Assembly (NCBI RefSeq): GCF_947305105.1
Contig: NZ_CAMZCS010000024.1
Location: forward strand, 1 to 51,399
Origin: an uncultured Fibrobacter sp.
GTDB taxonomy: Bacteria > Fibrobacterota > Fibrobacteria > Fibrobacterales > Fibrobacteraceae
Length of the DNA stretch: 51,399 bases
Direction of reading: 5' to 3'
The position numbers were made by a program, and so were the translations under genes. Each line of letters begins with the position of its first letter. Positions within the stretch are counted from its first letter, which is position 1. The notes beneath the pieces are model-generated. The model searched no databases and was not told where the DNA came from. It worked only from the letters and a program-made list of their open reading frames with translations. Below are positions 9,328 through 18,520 of this stretch, in pieces.

Positions 9328-10326
9328 ATGATTTGGTCTTCTTATACTCGAATAATCGCATCTATTTGTACGATAGCTTTTGCCGGGTTCGCCTTCGCAG
9401 CGGATCCTGCTTCGGCTCCTGCTCCTGCAAAGGCTGCACCTGCCGCAACAGCTCCTGCTCCGGCCCCCGCTCCCGCACCTGCTCCGGCTCCTGCCGCTGC
9501 ACCTGCTCCCGCTCCTGCTAAGGAAGCTCCTAAGGCTGCTTCCGCTCCCGCTCCGGCCCCCGCAAAGGCGGCCCCTGCTCCGGCTCCGGCCAAGGAAGCC
9601 CCGAAGGCTGCTCCTGCCAAGAAGGCCGAACAGAAGGTCGTACCGAGTGTGCCGGTCAACGTCGCTCCGAGAGGCGCTTCTTCTCTTGACGAGATGATCC
9701 AGAAGAAGCTCGACTCCCTCAGCAAGATTAAAGTCAGCACTCCGGTTTCTGGCAGCTCCGATAGCCTTGCCAAGGTCAAGGCGGACAGCGTCCGCAAGAT
9801 GATCCAGGAAGGCAAGTACGTCCAGCGTGCCAAGTACGACAAGTCGAACTTCGATTCCTGGAAGATCGATACTGTTTTCCAGAAGAGCATGAAGGAATCC
9901 GTTTATGGTATCTGGCGCACTCCGATTGTCGCTCACGGCCACGCTTTCCGTGACGCCGAACTGCGCTTCGACATGAACGACACGGTTTATGGAACGACCC
10001 GCACTTACTCTGATTCGGGCCGCTACCAGATGACTGGTGAATACACCTTCAAGGCTCGCTACCGTTTCGACAACGACACCTCCATGGTCACCCGCGAAGT
10101 CTTCGCCGACCGCCAGGTTGTCCGTTGGGACTACATCGCGTTCCGCAAACTCGAGGACACCTTGACCTACAACCTCAAGAAACTCGAATTCCGCGACATG
10201 AACGACAACTGGTTGAATGCCCTGCAGGGCTTCGACAATGTTCCGCCGGAAGTCTACATCAAGGACGAGAAACTTACCGCCGAGATGAAGAAGACTGCGG
10301 AACTCTGGGCGAAGAGAAAAAAATAA
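9328..10326 (+). CDS. exported protein with Ala/Pro-rich linker, unknown function
   Basis: 332 residues from ATG 9328. Earlier in-frame starts would add a poor N-terminus and lie upstream of the likely promoter. A signal peptide is clear (IIASICTIAFAGFAFA, cleavage near residue 24). Residues of about 25-105 are a low-complexity Ala/Pro linker with occasional Lys, comparable to cell-wall-spanning linkers such as that of TonB. The remaining 220 or so residues form a Tyr/Arg-rich, probably beta-rich domain (GIWRTPIVAHGHAF, GRYQMTGEYTFKARYRF) that I do not recognise. It ends 6 bases before the FecCD-type permease, so it may be the first gene of that transport operon. Confidence 0.82.
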   Translation: MIWSSYTRIIASICTIAFAGFAFAADPASAPAPAKAAPAATAPAPAPAPAPAPAPAAAPAPAPAKEAPKAASAPAPAPAKAAPAPAPAKEAPKAAPAKKAEQKVVPSVPVNVAPRGASSLDEMIQKKLDSLSKIKVSTPVSGSSDSLAKVKADSVRKMIQEGKYVQRAKYDKSNFDSWKIDTVFQKSMKESVYGIWRTPIVAHGHAFRDAELRFDMNDTVYGTTRTYSDSGRYQMTGEYTFKARYRFDNDTSMVTREVFADRQVVRWDYIAFRKLEDTLTYNLKKLEFRDMNDNWLNALQGFDNVPPEVYIKDEKLTAEMKKTAELWAKRKK

Positions 10327-10332
10327 GGGCCG

Positions 10333-11328
10333 ATGAAAAACCGCATTTGGTTTTGCTTTGGTTTCCTTTTTCTAGTCGCCGTCTCTCTGAGCTTTTGCAC
10401 ATTGGCTACGGGACCTGTATGGGTTTCGTGGCCTGATTTTTTTTCGGCCCTTTTCGCCGGACCATCGGCTGAGGTCGGGGCTGATTCCATCACTTCGCAA
10501 ATCATTTGGCGGCTCCGCGTGCCCAGGATGTGTGCGGCGGTGTTGGCCGGGACTTCGCTTTCGGTGGCGGGCCTCGCTTTGCAGACTGTCTTTTGTAACC
10601 CGCTTGCCGGGCCGTTTGTGCTGGGCATCAGCAGCGGCGCGAGTCTAGGGGTGGCGCTCTCGTTGCTGGCCGGTTTCAGTTTTGGCAATTTTGGCGTGCT
10701 CGGCGCGGCTGCTGTCGGCGCTTCGGCCGTGACGATTATTGTCATGTGGGTTTCGGGGCGGTTCCGCAATGTGGGCGTGCTTTTGATTGTTGGGCTTTTG
10801 CTCGGGTACTTGATTGACGCTATCGTGAGCGTGCTGATTGCGGGGAGCGAGGCCGAAGCGCTTCGCGTGTACGTGACGTGGAGCATGGGCAGCTTTGGCC
10901 GTATGCTGCTCGATGGCGTGTGGGTGTTTGCGCTCGCCGTGGCCGCGGGGCTTGGGCTTGTGGTGGTGAGCATGCGCTATTTGAATGCGGCGAGGCTTGG
11001 CGACGATTTTGCCCGCGGTCTCGGTGTGCGCGTTGAAGTTTCCAAGAAGTGCGTGCTACTCGGTGCGAGTATCCTCGCTGCGGCATGTACGGCGTTCTGC
11101 GGTCCGGTGGCTTTTGTGGGTATCGCCGTCCCGCATTTGGCTTTTATGTTGTTCAAAACAACCGACCACCGCGTCCTTGTGCCGGGAGCCGCATTGTGCG
11201 GCACGGTGCTTTGCCTCTTGGCGGGGCTGTTCCCGGTGAGCATTCCTCTGAATGCGGTACTCAGCATTGTCGGCGTGCCGGTTGTGTTTTATGTGCTTGT
11301 TCGCGGCTCTAGGACGGGGTGGTGGTGA
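10333..11328 (+). CDS. FecCD/BtuC-type ABC transporter permease
   Basis: 331 residues with about ten hydrophobic segments. It belongs to the FecCD family, inner-membrane permeases for iron-siderophore, haem or cobalamin import. The family signature LAGTSLSVAGLALQTVFCNPL appears in order at about residues 70-90 (quoted in part: SVAGLALQTVFCNPLA), followed by PFVLGISSGASLG and, later, CGPVAFVGIAVPHLA. The stop overlaps the ATPase start (TGATG), so translation is coupled. No substrate-binding protein gene is adjacent and no riboswitch fits in the 6-base gap upstream, so the cargo cannot be assigned. Confidence 0.93.
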   Translation: MKNRIWFCFGFLFLVAVSLSFCTLATGPVWVSWPDFFSALFAGPSAEVGADSITSQIIWRLRVPRMCAAVLAGTSLSVAGLALQTVFCNPLAGPFVLGISSGASLGVALSLLAGFSFGNFGVLGAAAVGASAVTIIVMWVSGRFRNVGVLLIVGLLLGYLIDAIVSVLIAGSEAEALRVYVTWSMGSFGRMLLDGVWVFALAVAAGLGLVVVSMRYLNAARLGDDFARGLGVRVEVSKKCVLLGASILAAACTAFCGPVAFVGIAVPHLAFMLFKTTDHRVLVPGAALCGTVLCLLAGLFPVSIPLNAVLSIVGVPVVFYVLVRGSRTGWW

Positions 11329-12083
11329 TGGCTTGCGGTGTGCTGTTGAAGTGCGAGAACCTTTGCGTAGGGTATGGTGACAGTCGGCCCAAACGGGGTG
11401 CCGAGCGTCCGCTGTCCCTTTTCGAACCGTTCTCGTTTGAACTGCATGCTGGCGAAGTCGTCGCTTTGATGGGTGTGAACGGCTGCGGGAAAAGTACGCT
11501 CCTCAAGACGTTTGCCGGCCTTGTTCCTCAGGTTTCGGGGAATGTGTACTTGGATGGGGTGCCTTTGCAGGCTTGGAACGCCCGCGAGCGGGCCCGTCGT
11601 GTCGGACTTGTCCGTATGTCGGGCACGGCACCGGACCGCATGACGGTCCGGGAATTCGTGGGGCTTGGCCGTTCGCCGTATTCCGGTTTTCTGGATGGCC
11701 GGACCGCTGAAGATGAAAAAATCGTGGACGACGCAATGCAGGCAACGGATGTGGCCTGCTTTGCGGAACGCCCTTTTACGGAACTGAGTGACGGCGAGCG
11801 TAGCCGCGTGTTCTTGGCCGAGGCGGTTGCCCAGCAGGTGAACGTGCTCTTGCTCGACGAGCCGAACGCATTCCTCGATATTCCGAGGAGCCATGCGCTG
11901 TTCCGTCTGTTGAAAAAATTTGTCGGAATGCGCGAAATGGGAATTATCGTTTCGACCCATTCTATCGAGTATGCCGAAAAGTATTGCGACCGCATCGCCG
12001 TCATTGATGGTGGATGTTTCCGTGTGGCTCCTGCTTCCGAAGCACGGACGCTTGGGCTTTTAGACTGGGCGAGGGACGAATGA
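11328..12083 (+). CDS. ABC transporter ATP-binding protein (FecE/BtuD-like)
   Basis: 251 residues from ATG 11328, which overlaps the permease stop; a GTG at 11319 is less likely. Motifs: Walker A GVNGCGKST, ABC signature LSDGERSRV (an SDGE variant of LSGGQ), Walker B VLLLDEPNAFLD and the switch His in VSTHS. It powers the FecCD-type permease at the cytoplasmic face. The stop overlaps the next start by 4 bases (ATGA), tying the Tiki/GumN-like lipoprotein into the same operon. Confidence 0.93.
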   Translation: MACGVLLKCENLCVGYGDSRPKRGAERPLSLFEPFSFELHAGEVVALMGVNGCGKSTLLKTFAGLVPQVSGNVYLDGVPLQAWNARERARRVGLVRMSGTAPDRMTVREFVGLGRSPYSGFLDGRTAEDEKIVDDAMQATDVACFAERPFTELSDGERSRVFLAEAVAQQVNVLLLDEPNAFLDIPRSHALFRLLKKFVGMREMGIIVSTHSIEYAEKYCDRIAVIDGGCFRVAPASEARTLGLLDWARDE

Positions 12084-13051
12084 AGGCTAGATATGTGATG
12101 ATTCACTTGGCTTTGCGGGTGATGTGCGTGCTTTTTTCGGGATGGCTGTTGCTCTCTTGCGCCGGAAATGCCCCACGCGAAACGTCTGCGCCTCAAAGCG
12201 CTTCTGCTCCGCAGCATTTTTTCTGGAAAGTGTCGGATTCGAATTCTTCGGTGTGGCTCCTAGGGAGTATCCACTTTGCCGATTCCTCGTTCTACCCGCT
12301 TGATTCCGTTATCGAGACCGCCTTTGCGAACGCCGAGGAATTGGCCGTCGAAATCGACGTGAGCGATGATTCTGTGAGTAGCGAAATTGCTTCGGAGAGT
12401 ATGCAGCGTGGGATGATGCCTGCGGGAAAGCGCTTACAAGATATTCTGCCCCCGGAAATGTGGAATTCGATTGACAGCATTTGTTCTGCTTGGGGATTCC
12501 CGTCGATGACTTTGCAGGTGATGCGCCCGTGGTTTGCCGCGATGACGCTGAGTGCTTTTGCTATTCAGCGGGCGGGGATTGATCCCACTTTGGGCGTGGA
12601 CGCTGTATTGCTTGACCGTGCGGCGCATGATGGTAAAGCCATCGTGGGGCTTGAAACGGCGAGCGAACAGATTGGTGCCTTGGCCGACACGACGGATTCC
12701 GATTCGGCGGGCATTTTCTATCTCAAGTCTACGTTGCGCGAGGTGTCAGAACTTGATTCGATGGTGGCACGAATTGTGCGTGCCTGGAAAACGGGCGATG
12801 ACGCGCTGTTGCGTGAGACGATGGAAGGCGAGAAAAAGTACGACGAAGGAACTCGTGAGAAGGAATTCAGTGACAAGCTAGATGAAAAGGTCTACAAGTC
12901 CCGCAACGTGAAAATTGCAGAACGCATTGCAGAATTCCTCTCCGAAGACAGGAACGTGTTTGTCGTAGTCGGGGCTGCGCACTTGGTACTTGACGAAGAT
13001 AATGTCGTAGATTTGTTGCGCCGTCGTGGGCTTAAAGTACAACGTTACTAA
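12080..13051 (+). CDS. TraB/GumN (Tiki-like) family lipoprotein
   Basis: 323 residues from ATG 12080, which overlaps the ATPase stop. The N-terminus is a lipoprotein signal with lipobox LLLSC. The mature part belongs to the TraB/PrgY/GumN family, related to the metal-dependent Tiki proteases. Both signature GxxH motifs are present: GSIHFAD near the N-terminus and GAAHLVL near the C-terminus. Some members bind metal or haem. Being encoded with a metallophore-type ABC importer hints at a role in releasing or handling the imported metal complex in the periplasm, but that is inference. The stop overlaps the end of the sigma-54 activator gene on the other strand by 4 bases. Confidence 0.85.
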   Translation: MKARYVMIHLALRVMCVLFSGWLLLSCAGNAPRETSAPQSASAPQHFFWKVSDSNSSVWLLGSIHFADSSFYPLDSVIETAFANAEELAVEIDVSDDSVSSEIASESMQRGMMPAGKRLQDILPPEMWNSIDSICSAWGFPSMTLQVMRPWFAAMTLSAFAIQRAGIDPTLGVDAVLLDRAAHDGKAIVGLETASEQIGALADTTDSDSAGIFYLKSTLREVSELDSMVARIVRAWKTGDDALLRETMEGEKKYDEGTREKEFSDKLDEKVYKSRNVKIAERIAEFLSEDRNVFVVVGAAHLVLDEDNVVDLLRRRGLKVQRY

Positions 13052-14385
13052 CGGATATCCTTGACATTCAGGCCGAGTCGGGCTAACCTGTTGTATAGTG
13101 CCGTGCGGACCATGCCGAGTTTGTCGGCGGCGAGGCTGATGGAACCGTTACATTCGAGAATTTTTGCCTTGAGGAATTCCTTTTCCTCGTCCATCTGCTT
13201 TTTGCGGAACTCGTTGTAGGTATCGGCCGACATGGCGATTCCGCCATTGGTTGTGCCGGGCATATTTGCCGCTGGACCCATGCCTGTATCGATTTGTAAA
13301 TCGTCGGCGTTCAAAATGCCGGGGGCGGTAAAGCACAGGGTGCGCTGGATGACGTTTTCCAGTTCGCGGATGTTGCCGGGCCAGTCGTGGGATTGCAGCT
13401 TTTGCAGGGCTTCGGGCGAGAGGGTGTAGGGTTCGCCTTCGGGTGCGTACTGGCGGATAAAGTAATTGGCTAAGTCCTCGATGTCTTCTTTGCGCTCGCG
13501 GAGGGGTGAAAGTTGCATCGGGATGACGTTCAGGCGGTAGAAAAGGTCTTCGCGGAAGCGCTTTTCGCGGATTTCTTCACGGAGGTCGCGGTTGGTGGCC
13601 GCAATGATGCGGACATTGATATGGCGCGTCTTGTTTGCGCCGATGGGCCTGATCTCGTGGTTTTGGATGACGCGAAGCAGTTTGACCTGGGCGTGGAGCG
13701 GCATGTCCCCGATTTCGTCGAGGAATATGGCTCCGCCGTTCGCTTCTTCGAAAAGGCCGATGCGTTCGTTTTGCGCTCCGGTGAAAGCCCCGCGCGTGTG
13801 CCCGAACAGTTCGCTTTCGAAAAGGGCTTCGGGGATGGCGCTGCAGTTCACTGTGACAAACTTGTCGTACACGCAGGCGATGGCGCGCGCGATAAGGTCT
13901 TTGCCGACGCCCGATTCGCCTTGGATGAGGACGGAACCTGTGTGCAAAATCGCCCTTTCGACGGTCTTGCGGAGGTTCTGCATGGCCTCGCTTTTACCGA
14001 CAAGGTGCGACATCCTTTCGCGGAAGGTACGCTTCGCGGTGTAGATTTCCTTGAGGCGCGCAATTTTGCTCATCAGGTGGAGCCGTAGCGCCTCGACAGA
14101 AAGGAGAATGTCGTAGAGGTTGTTGGGAATGTCCCTGAACTGGTCCGGATTCTCGGCGTAGGCAAGAATCATCGTATCGGGGTTGCGGCTGCGCAGCTTG
14201 GAAAGTGCGCTTTCGCTCTCGTTGGCGAAGGCGTCCAAGTCCCAGATGACAAGCGAGGCGCGGTTGTCGGTATTGGCGGCCTGTGCTATGGGGAAGATGT
14301 TCACCGGATAATCCACGGAAGAAAGGACGTCCTGGATAAACGAGGACGTCGCATTTTCTTTCGTGAAAAAGTCGATGGGTAACAT
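13048..14385 (-). CDS. sigma-54-dependent transcriptional activator with degenerate receiver-like N-terminus
   Basis: 445 residues. The central AAA+ domain (about 125-360) has Walker A GESGVGKD, the sigma-54 contact loop GAFTGA, Walker B GGAIFLDEIGDM and the arginine-finger region. The C-terminus has a Fis-type helix-turn-helix (SLAADKLGMVRTALYNRL). The first 110 or so residues look like a receiver fold, with VIWDLDA at the phospho-acceptor strand. They lack the acidic pair and the conserved Lys of true receivers, so control may not be by phosphorylation. No histidine kinase gene is adjacent. It lies 24 bases downstream of proC, probably at the end of the rho-proC unit. Confidence 0.93.
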   Translation of the reverse strand: MLPIDFFTKENATSSFIQDVLSSVDYPVNIFPIAQAANTDNRASLVIWDLDAFANESESALSKLRSRNPDTMILAYAENPDQFRDIPNNLYDILLSVEALRLHLMSKIARLKEIYTAKRTFRERMSHLVGKSEAMQNLRKTVERAILHTGSVLIQGESGVGKDLIARAIACVYDKFVTVNCSAIPEALFESELFGHTRGAFTGAQNERIGLFEEANGGAIFLDEIGDMPLHAQVKLLRVIQNHEIRPIGANKTRHINVRIIAATNRDLREEIREKRFREDLFYRLNVIPMQLSPLRERKEDIEDLANYFIRQYAPEGEPYTLSPEALQKLQSHDWPGNIRELENVIQRTLCFTAPGILNADDLQIDTGMGPAANMPGTTNGGIAMSADTYNEFRKKQMDEEKEFLKAKILECNGSISLAADKLGMVRTALYNRLARLGLNVKDIR

Positions 14386-14409
14386 CTTTCGCGTTTAGCG
14401 GGGCATGTT

Positions 14410-15216
14410 TTACTTGCCCAGCTCTTTGGAACGTTCGGTCCCGGCGACGACGGCCTTGATGAGCGTGCTGCGGAATGCACCTTCTTCGAGGGCGTTCACG
14501 CCTGCAATCGTCGTCCCGGCGGGGGAGCAGACCATGGCGCACAAGTCGCTTGGGCTCTTGCCGGACTGCTTGACGAGCTCGACGCTGCCTTCGATAGTGC
14601 CGAGGGCGAGCTTGAGCGCGACATCGCGGGTGAGGCCGGCCTTGACACCACCGCGGGTGAGACCTTCGATGAACTCGAACACATACGCAGGGGCACTACC
14701 GGAAAGTCCGGTGACGGCGTCCATCAGGGATTCAGAAACGCGGCAAGTGACGCCCACGGTGCCGAAAATCTTCTCGGCGGTGGAAAGAGTCTTTTCGTTG
14801 ACGCCGTCAGTGGCGAGAGCCACTGTGCCCCTACCCACGGTGAGCGGGAGGTTCGGCATCACGCGGAGCACCTGGTTCTTTTCGCCCAGGACTTCGAGCA
14901 GGTTCTTGCGAGCGACGCCCGCCATGATGCTGATGAATGTCTTTTCGGACTTGAGCGCAGTTGCGGCAGCTTTCCATTCGGCGGAGACTACCTTGAAAAT
15001 CTGCGGCTTCACGCACAGGAACGTGACATCGGCAGATTCGGCGCCTTCGGCGAAACTGCCGACGCGGATGCAGCCGAGTGCGACGACGGCTTCGGCCGCC
15101 TTGTCGCTCGGGTCAAAGAAGAGGATGTCTTTGGGATTGGTGCCGGCATTCAGGAGGCCACGAAGAATTGCTCCTCCCATGTTGCCGGTGCCTGCGAAGA
15201 AAATTTTTTCACTCAT
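14410..15216 (-). CDS. proC: pyrroline-5-carboxylate reductase
   Basis: 268 residues, full length. It reduces 1-pyrroline-5-carboxylate to proline with NAD(P)H, the last step of proline synthesis. Seen: Rossmann motif FAGTGNMGGAI at the N-terminus and the C-terminal P5CR signature (SGSAPAYVFEFIEGL, then GGVKAGL). An AAGGTAAAG ribosome-binding site precedes ATG 15216. The gene begins 9 bases after rho ends, so it is read from the rho promoter or a promoter inside rho. Confidence 0.96.
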   Translation of the reverse strand: MSEKIFFAGTGNMGGAILRGLLNAGTNPKDILFFDPSDKAAEAVVALGCIRVGSFAEGAESADVTFLCVKPQIFKVVSAEWKAAATALKSEKTFISIMAGVARKNLLEVLGEKNQVLRVMPNLPLTVGRGTVALATDGVNEKTLSTAEKIFGTVGVTCRVSESLMDAVTGLSGSAPAYVFEFIEGLTRGGVKAGLTRDVALKLALGTIEGSVELVKQSGKSPSDLCAMVCSPAGTTIAGVNALEEGAFRSTLIKAVVAGTERSKELGK

Positions 15217-15225
15217 GGCTTTACC

Positions 15226-17082
15226 TTACTTGTTCATAGAGTTGAGGAACGTTTCGTTGTCCTCGTAGAGTTTCATCTTGCTGATCATGAAGTCCATGAT
15301 TTCGGTGGAGGTCATGTCTTGCAGGTAGCGACGGAGAATCCAAACGCGCTGGAGTTCGTCTTCGGTGAGCAGGAGTTCTTCCTTACGCGTACCTGACTTG
15401 AAAATATCGATGGCGGGCCAGATGCGCTTTTCGGAAAGGCGGCGGTCCAGCACGAGTTCCATGTTACCGGTACCCTTGAATTCTTCGAAGATCACTTCGT
15501 CCATGCGGCTGCCGGTTTCGATAAGTGCCGTGCCCATGATGGTGAGCGAACCGCCGTTCTCGATTTTACGTGCCGCACCGAAGAAGCGCTTGGGGCGCTG
15601 CATGGCGTTCGCGTCCACACCGCCAGAAAGAATCTTGCCGGAGTGAGGGATGACAACGTTGTTCGCACGGGCAAAACGCGTGATGGAGTCGAGCAAAATA
15701 ACCACGTCGTTGCCGTTTTCCACGAGGCGCTTTGCCTTCTCGATGACGATGTCGGCGACGCGGGTATGGTGCTCGGGCGGCTCGTCGAACGTGGAGGCGA
15801 TGACTTCACCCTTCACGTGGCGGCGCATGTCCGTCACTTCTTCGGGACGTTCGTCAATCAAGAGCACGATAAGCTTGACTTCGGGATGGTTCTGCGTGAT
15901 GGCGTTCGCGATGTTCTGCAGGAGCACCGTCTTACCGGTACGCGGGGGAGCGAGGATAATGCCGCGCTGGCCCTTGCCGATAGGTGTGAACAAATTCATG
16001 ACGCGCGTACTGAACTCGTCTTTTTTCCATTCCAGATTGAGCTTCTGGTTCGGGTGGATTGGCGTGAGGTATTCGAATGCGACGCGGCGTTTTGTCTTTT
16101 CGGGGGAATCGAAGTTCACCGTGTCGATGCGCATCAGGGCGAAATACTTTTCCTGGTCTCTCGGCTGGCGGACCTGTCCCGTGATAGTGTCGCCCATCTT
16201 CAAGTCAAAGCGGCGAATCCAGTTCTGGCTGATGTAGATGTCGTCCGGGCCGGCCTGGTAGTTGTGGTCGGGGTTGCGGAGGAATCCGTAGCCTTCGGGC
16301 ATGATTTCGAGGACGCCTTCGGCGTAAATCGGAGTGTCTTCGCCGTTGGTGGCGCTGAGGATGCGGTAAATCAGCGCCTGCTTGCGCATCTTCTTGAAGT
16401 CGGGGATGTTCAGTTCCATCGCCTGGCGCTGGAGTTCGAACATCGGGAGCCCGCGCAGTTCCTTCCACTTGGCGCGGGAGGCGGCCACCTTCTCGGGGTC
16501 GGGAGGCGGCAGCTGCACGGAATCGTCAAGAATATCGTCTTGCGGCAAGAAACGGTTGCGGCGGTTTTTGAACTTGTTGAACTTATTGAATTTGTTGAAC
16601 TTGTTGTTGCCGTTGTTCCCGTTATTGCCATTATTGTTGTTGAACTGTTGGCGCTGCTGGTTGCCGTCTTGGTTTTGCGGGTTGGCGTTCTGCTGGCCGT
16701 TCTCACCGGCCTGTGCCGGAACTCCTTCGGGAGCCTGTGCCGCACCTTCCTGGTTGGGTGCCTTCTGTTCGTTTGTCTCTATTCCGAGTTCGCGGGCCTG
16801 CTTGCGTTCGGCAGCTTCGATGGCATCGACAACAGGTGCGTTCTGCGCATGTTCATAAGCGGGCGTGAATTCCTGTTCAAAAACGGGCACTTCTTTTTTC
16901 TTGGGAGTGGGGGCTTCTTGCTGGGGCTGTACTTCCTTGCTTTCTGCTTTTTCTGCCTCGACCTGGGCCTTCGGCTTCCTGCCGCGGCGCTTGGGCTGCT
17001 GGGCAGCTTCGCCTTCGGGCTTAGGTGCAGTTTCAAGTTCTAAAGCATTGTCTTGTTCTTGAATTTTCTTTGTTCTAGGCAC
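15226..17082 (-). CDS. rho: transcription termination factor Rho with long Asn/Gln-rich N-terminal insert
   Basis: 618 residues, against roughly 420 in E. coli. Rho is the hexameric RNA helicase that ends transcription. The first 170 or so residues are disordered: an acidic/Lys part with AT-hook-like GRKPK, then a Gln- and Asn-rich stretch, then three NKF repeats and a basic patch. The conserved core follows: N-terminal helical domain, RNA-binding cold-shock fold with GYGFLRNP, Walker A PPRTGKT, Q-loop and R-loop (GGVDANAM). The start is GTG 17082 with AAGGA at a good distance. Long low-complexity inserts occur in Rho of Bacteroidetes and Actinobacteria and can alter RNA binding or drive condensation. 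Confidence 0.97.
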   Translation of the reverse strand: MPRTKKIQEQDNALELETAPKPEGEAAQQPKRRGRKPKAQVEAEKAESKEVQPQQEAPTPKKKEVPVFEQEFTPAYEHAQNAPVVDAIEAAERKQARELGIETNEQKAPNQEGAAQAPEGVPAQAGENGQQNANPQNQDGNQQRQQFNNNNGNNGNNGNNKFNKFNKFNKFKNRRNRFLPQDDILDDSVQLPPPDPEKVAASRAKWKELRGLPMFELQRQAMELNIPDFKKMRKQALIYRILSATNGEDTPIYAEGVLEIMPEGYGFLRNPDHNYQAGPDDIYISQNWIRRFDLKMGDTITGQVRQPRDQEKYFALMRIDTVNFDSPEKTKRRVAFEYLTPIHPNQKLNLEWKKDEFSTRVMNLFTPIGKGQRGIILAPPRTGKTVLLQNIANAITQNHPEVKLIVLLIDERPEEVTDMRRHVKGEVIASTFDEPPEHHTRVADIVIEKAKRLVENGNDVVILLDSITRFARANNVVIPHSGKILSGGVDANAMQRPKRFFGAARKIENGGSLTIMGTALIETGSRMDEVIFEEFKGTGNMELVLDRRLSEKRIWPAIDIFKSGTRKEELLLTEDELQRVWILRRYLQDMTSTEIMDFMISKMKLYEDNETFLNSMNK

Positions 17083-17343
17083 TGTAACGTCCTTCTGTAG
17101 ATTAGATTAAAAATTTTACGTGGATGAATGATGAAGAATGGAACAACAGCTTGGCTTGCAAGTCAGTGATTTCCGAAAATTTGATTGGAATAAATAAAAT
17201 GTTCTACATGAGAACTGCCATAAGATACATAAAATTATCGGCTTTGTCATAGAAAAATCCAAAAAAAAGGAAAAAAATTTTTTTTTGTCAATAAATCCGA
17301 AGTATTTCACTTTTTTGCGCATTTCGAGCACTTTTGGAATAAT
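17083..17343. other. divergent rho/folK intergenic region, likely rho leader
   Basis: About 260 AT-rich bases without a credible ORF. It contains a long A tract joined to a T tract at about 17263-17287. It must hold the rho promoter and 5' leader. I see no clear terminator hairpin or riboswitch. Confidence 0.5.
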
Positions 17344-17349
17344 TATATT
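17344..17349 (+). promoter_or_regulatory. -10 box TATATT of folK, 6 bases before the start codon
   Basis: TATATT is followed by AGTGCC and then GTG 17356. The downstream bases AGTGC are shared with the radA promoter. There is no Shine-Dalgarno sequence, so a leaderless mRNA is predicted. Confidence 0.55.
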
Positions 17350-17355
17350 AGTGCC

Positions 17356-17865
17356 GTGGATTCTTTAGAAAGAGTTTTTGTCGCCCTGGGCAGCAATGTG
17401 CCACCTCGATGGGTGAACCTTTTTTCCGGCAGGGACATGCTCCGTCGTATCTCTTCGGGCGGCTGGATGGAAAGCCCTGTGTACGAGACTCCTCCGGTAG
17501 GGCCGGCGGGTCAGGGTCCTTATTTCAACCAGGTCGTGAGCTTCATGTATTCCGGGACTCCCAAGCGCTTGCTTAATTACCTCAAGGGCGCAGAAATTTT
17601 ATTGGGACGCAAGGACCGTGGGCATTGGAATTCTCGCGAAATCGACTTGGACTTGTTGTATTATGGAAAGTTTGTCCAGGCGGGGCGCCCCTGCATCCCG
17701 CATCCAGAATTAGACAGAAGGCAGTTTGTCTTGGTTCCCTTGAACGACATCGCTCCGGACTGGGTAGATTCGTTGAGCGGATGTACCGTGAACTCCCTGC
17801 TGCAGACTCTCCTCGCACGGGAAGAGAAAATCCCGTTCCGCAAGATAACAGAGGTGGAACCCTAA
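17356..17865 (+). CDS. folK: 2-amino-4-hydroxy-6-hydroxymethyldihydropteridine pyrophosphokinase
   Basis: 169 residues. Transfers pyrophosphate from ATP to the hydroxymethyl-pterin in folate synthesis. Seen: FVALGSN at the N-terminus, SPVYETPPVG, PYFNQVV and the HPPK signature REIDLDLLYYG followed by PHPELDRRQFVLVPL. It starts with GTG directly after the promoter box. It begins a tight three-gene run, folK - deoxynucleoside kinase - panC, with gaps of 1 base or an overlap. The cluster therefore joins folate, nucleotide salvage and pantothenate synthesis. Confidence 0.96.
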   Translation: MDSLERVFVALGSNVPPRWVNLFSGRDMLRRISSGGWMESPVYETPPVGPAGQGPYFNQVVSFMYSGTPKRLLNYLKGAEILLGRKDRGHWNSREIDLDLLYYGKFVQAGRPCIPHPELDRRQFVLVPLNDIAPDWVDSLSGCTVNSLLQTLLAREEKIPFRKITEVEP

Positions 17866-17866
17866 T

Positions 17867-18520
17867 ATGATAAAAGAAAGCGGAATCCATTTTATCGCCA
17901 TCGAGGGCGTCATCGGGGTAGGGAAGACGACGCTTGCCCAGATTATCGCCCAACGTTGGAACGCAATGTGCATCGAGGAAAACTACGACAAGAATCCGTT
18001 CCTTGAAAAGTTTTACGAGAATCCCGAAGCGTACGCATTCCAGACACAACTTTTCTTTTTGCTGGACCGCCACAAACAGTTGCAGAACTCGGCTCTTCAG
18101 AGCGACCTTTTCCACGATTTGTTAGTCAGCGATTACACGTACGACAAAGACCAGATTTTTGCTTCGCAGAACCTGTCCGACAGCGAATACGCCATGTACG
18201 AAACTATCGCGCGCTCCTTGGATAAGGACATCCCCAAGCCGGACCTCGTGGTCTACCTGCAGGCGAGCGTGCCTATTTTGTTGGAACGCATCCGCAGCCG
18301 TGGCCGCGCAATGGAAAAAGCCATCGAAGGGAATTACCTCAAGGATTTGCAGGAACGCTACGACCACCATTTTTGGCACTACACCAGTGCACCAGTCTTA
18401 ATCATCAACACGGACAACATTGATTTCGTCCATAACGAGAACCATTTGAATTTGATCCTTGACGCAATCAGTGCGTGCCCGACCCAAACGACATATTTTG
18501 TACCACAAGGAAGTCTATAA
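17867..18520 (+). CDS. deoxynucleoside kinase
   Basis: 217 residues of the deoxyadenosine/deoxyguanosine kinase family, which phosphorylates deoxynucleosides in salvage. Seen: P-loop EGVIGVGKTT, then EENYDKNPFL, the DRHKQL region, and the lid RIRSRGRAME. One base separates it from folK, and its TAA stop overlaps the panC ATG by one base. Base specificity cannot be decided from the motifs. Pairing of this kinase with folK and panC is found in several phyla and probably reflects shared transcription. Confidence 0.93.
   Translation: MIKESGIHFIAIEGVIGVGKTTLAQIIAQRWNAMCIEENYDKNPFLEKFYENPEAYAFQTQLFFLLDRHKQLQNSALQSDLFHDLLVSDYTYDKDQIFASQNLSDSEYAMYETIARSLDKDIPKPDLVVYLQASVPILLERIRSRGRAMEKAIEGNYLKDLQERYDHHFWHYTSAPVLIINTDNIDFVHNENHLNLILDAISACPTQTTYFVPQGSL

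Noticed and set aside
10327-10332. Cobalamin riboswitch before the BtuC-like permease
   Set aside because: Only 6 bases separate the permease from the upstream gene, and no conserved riboswitch core is present further upstream.
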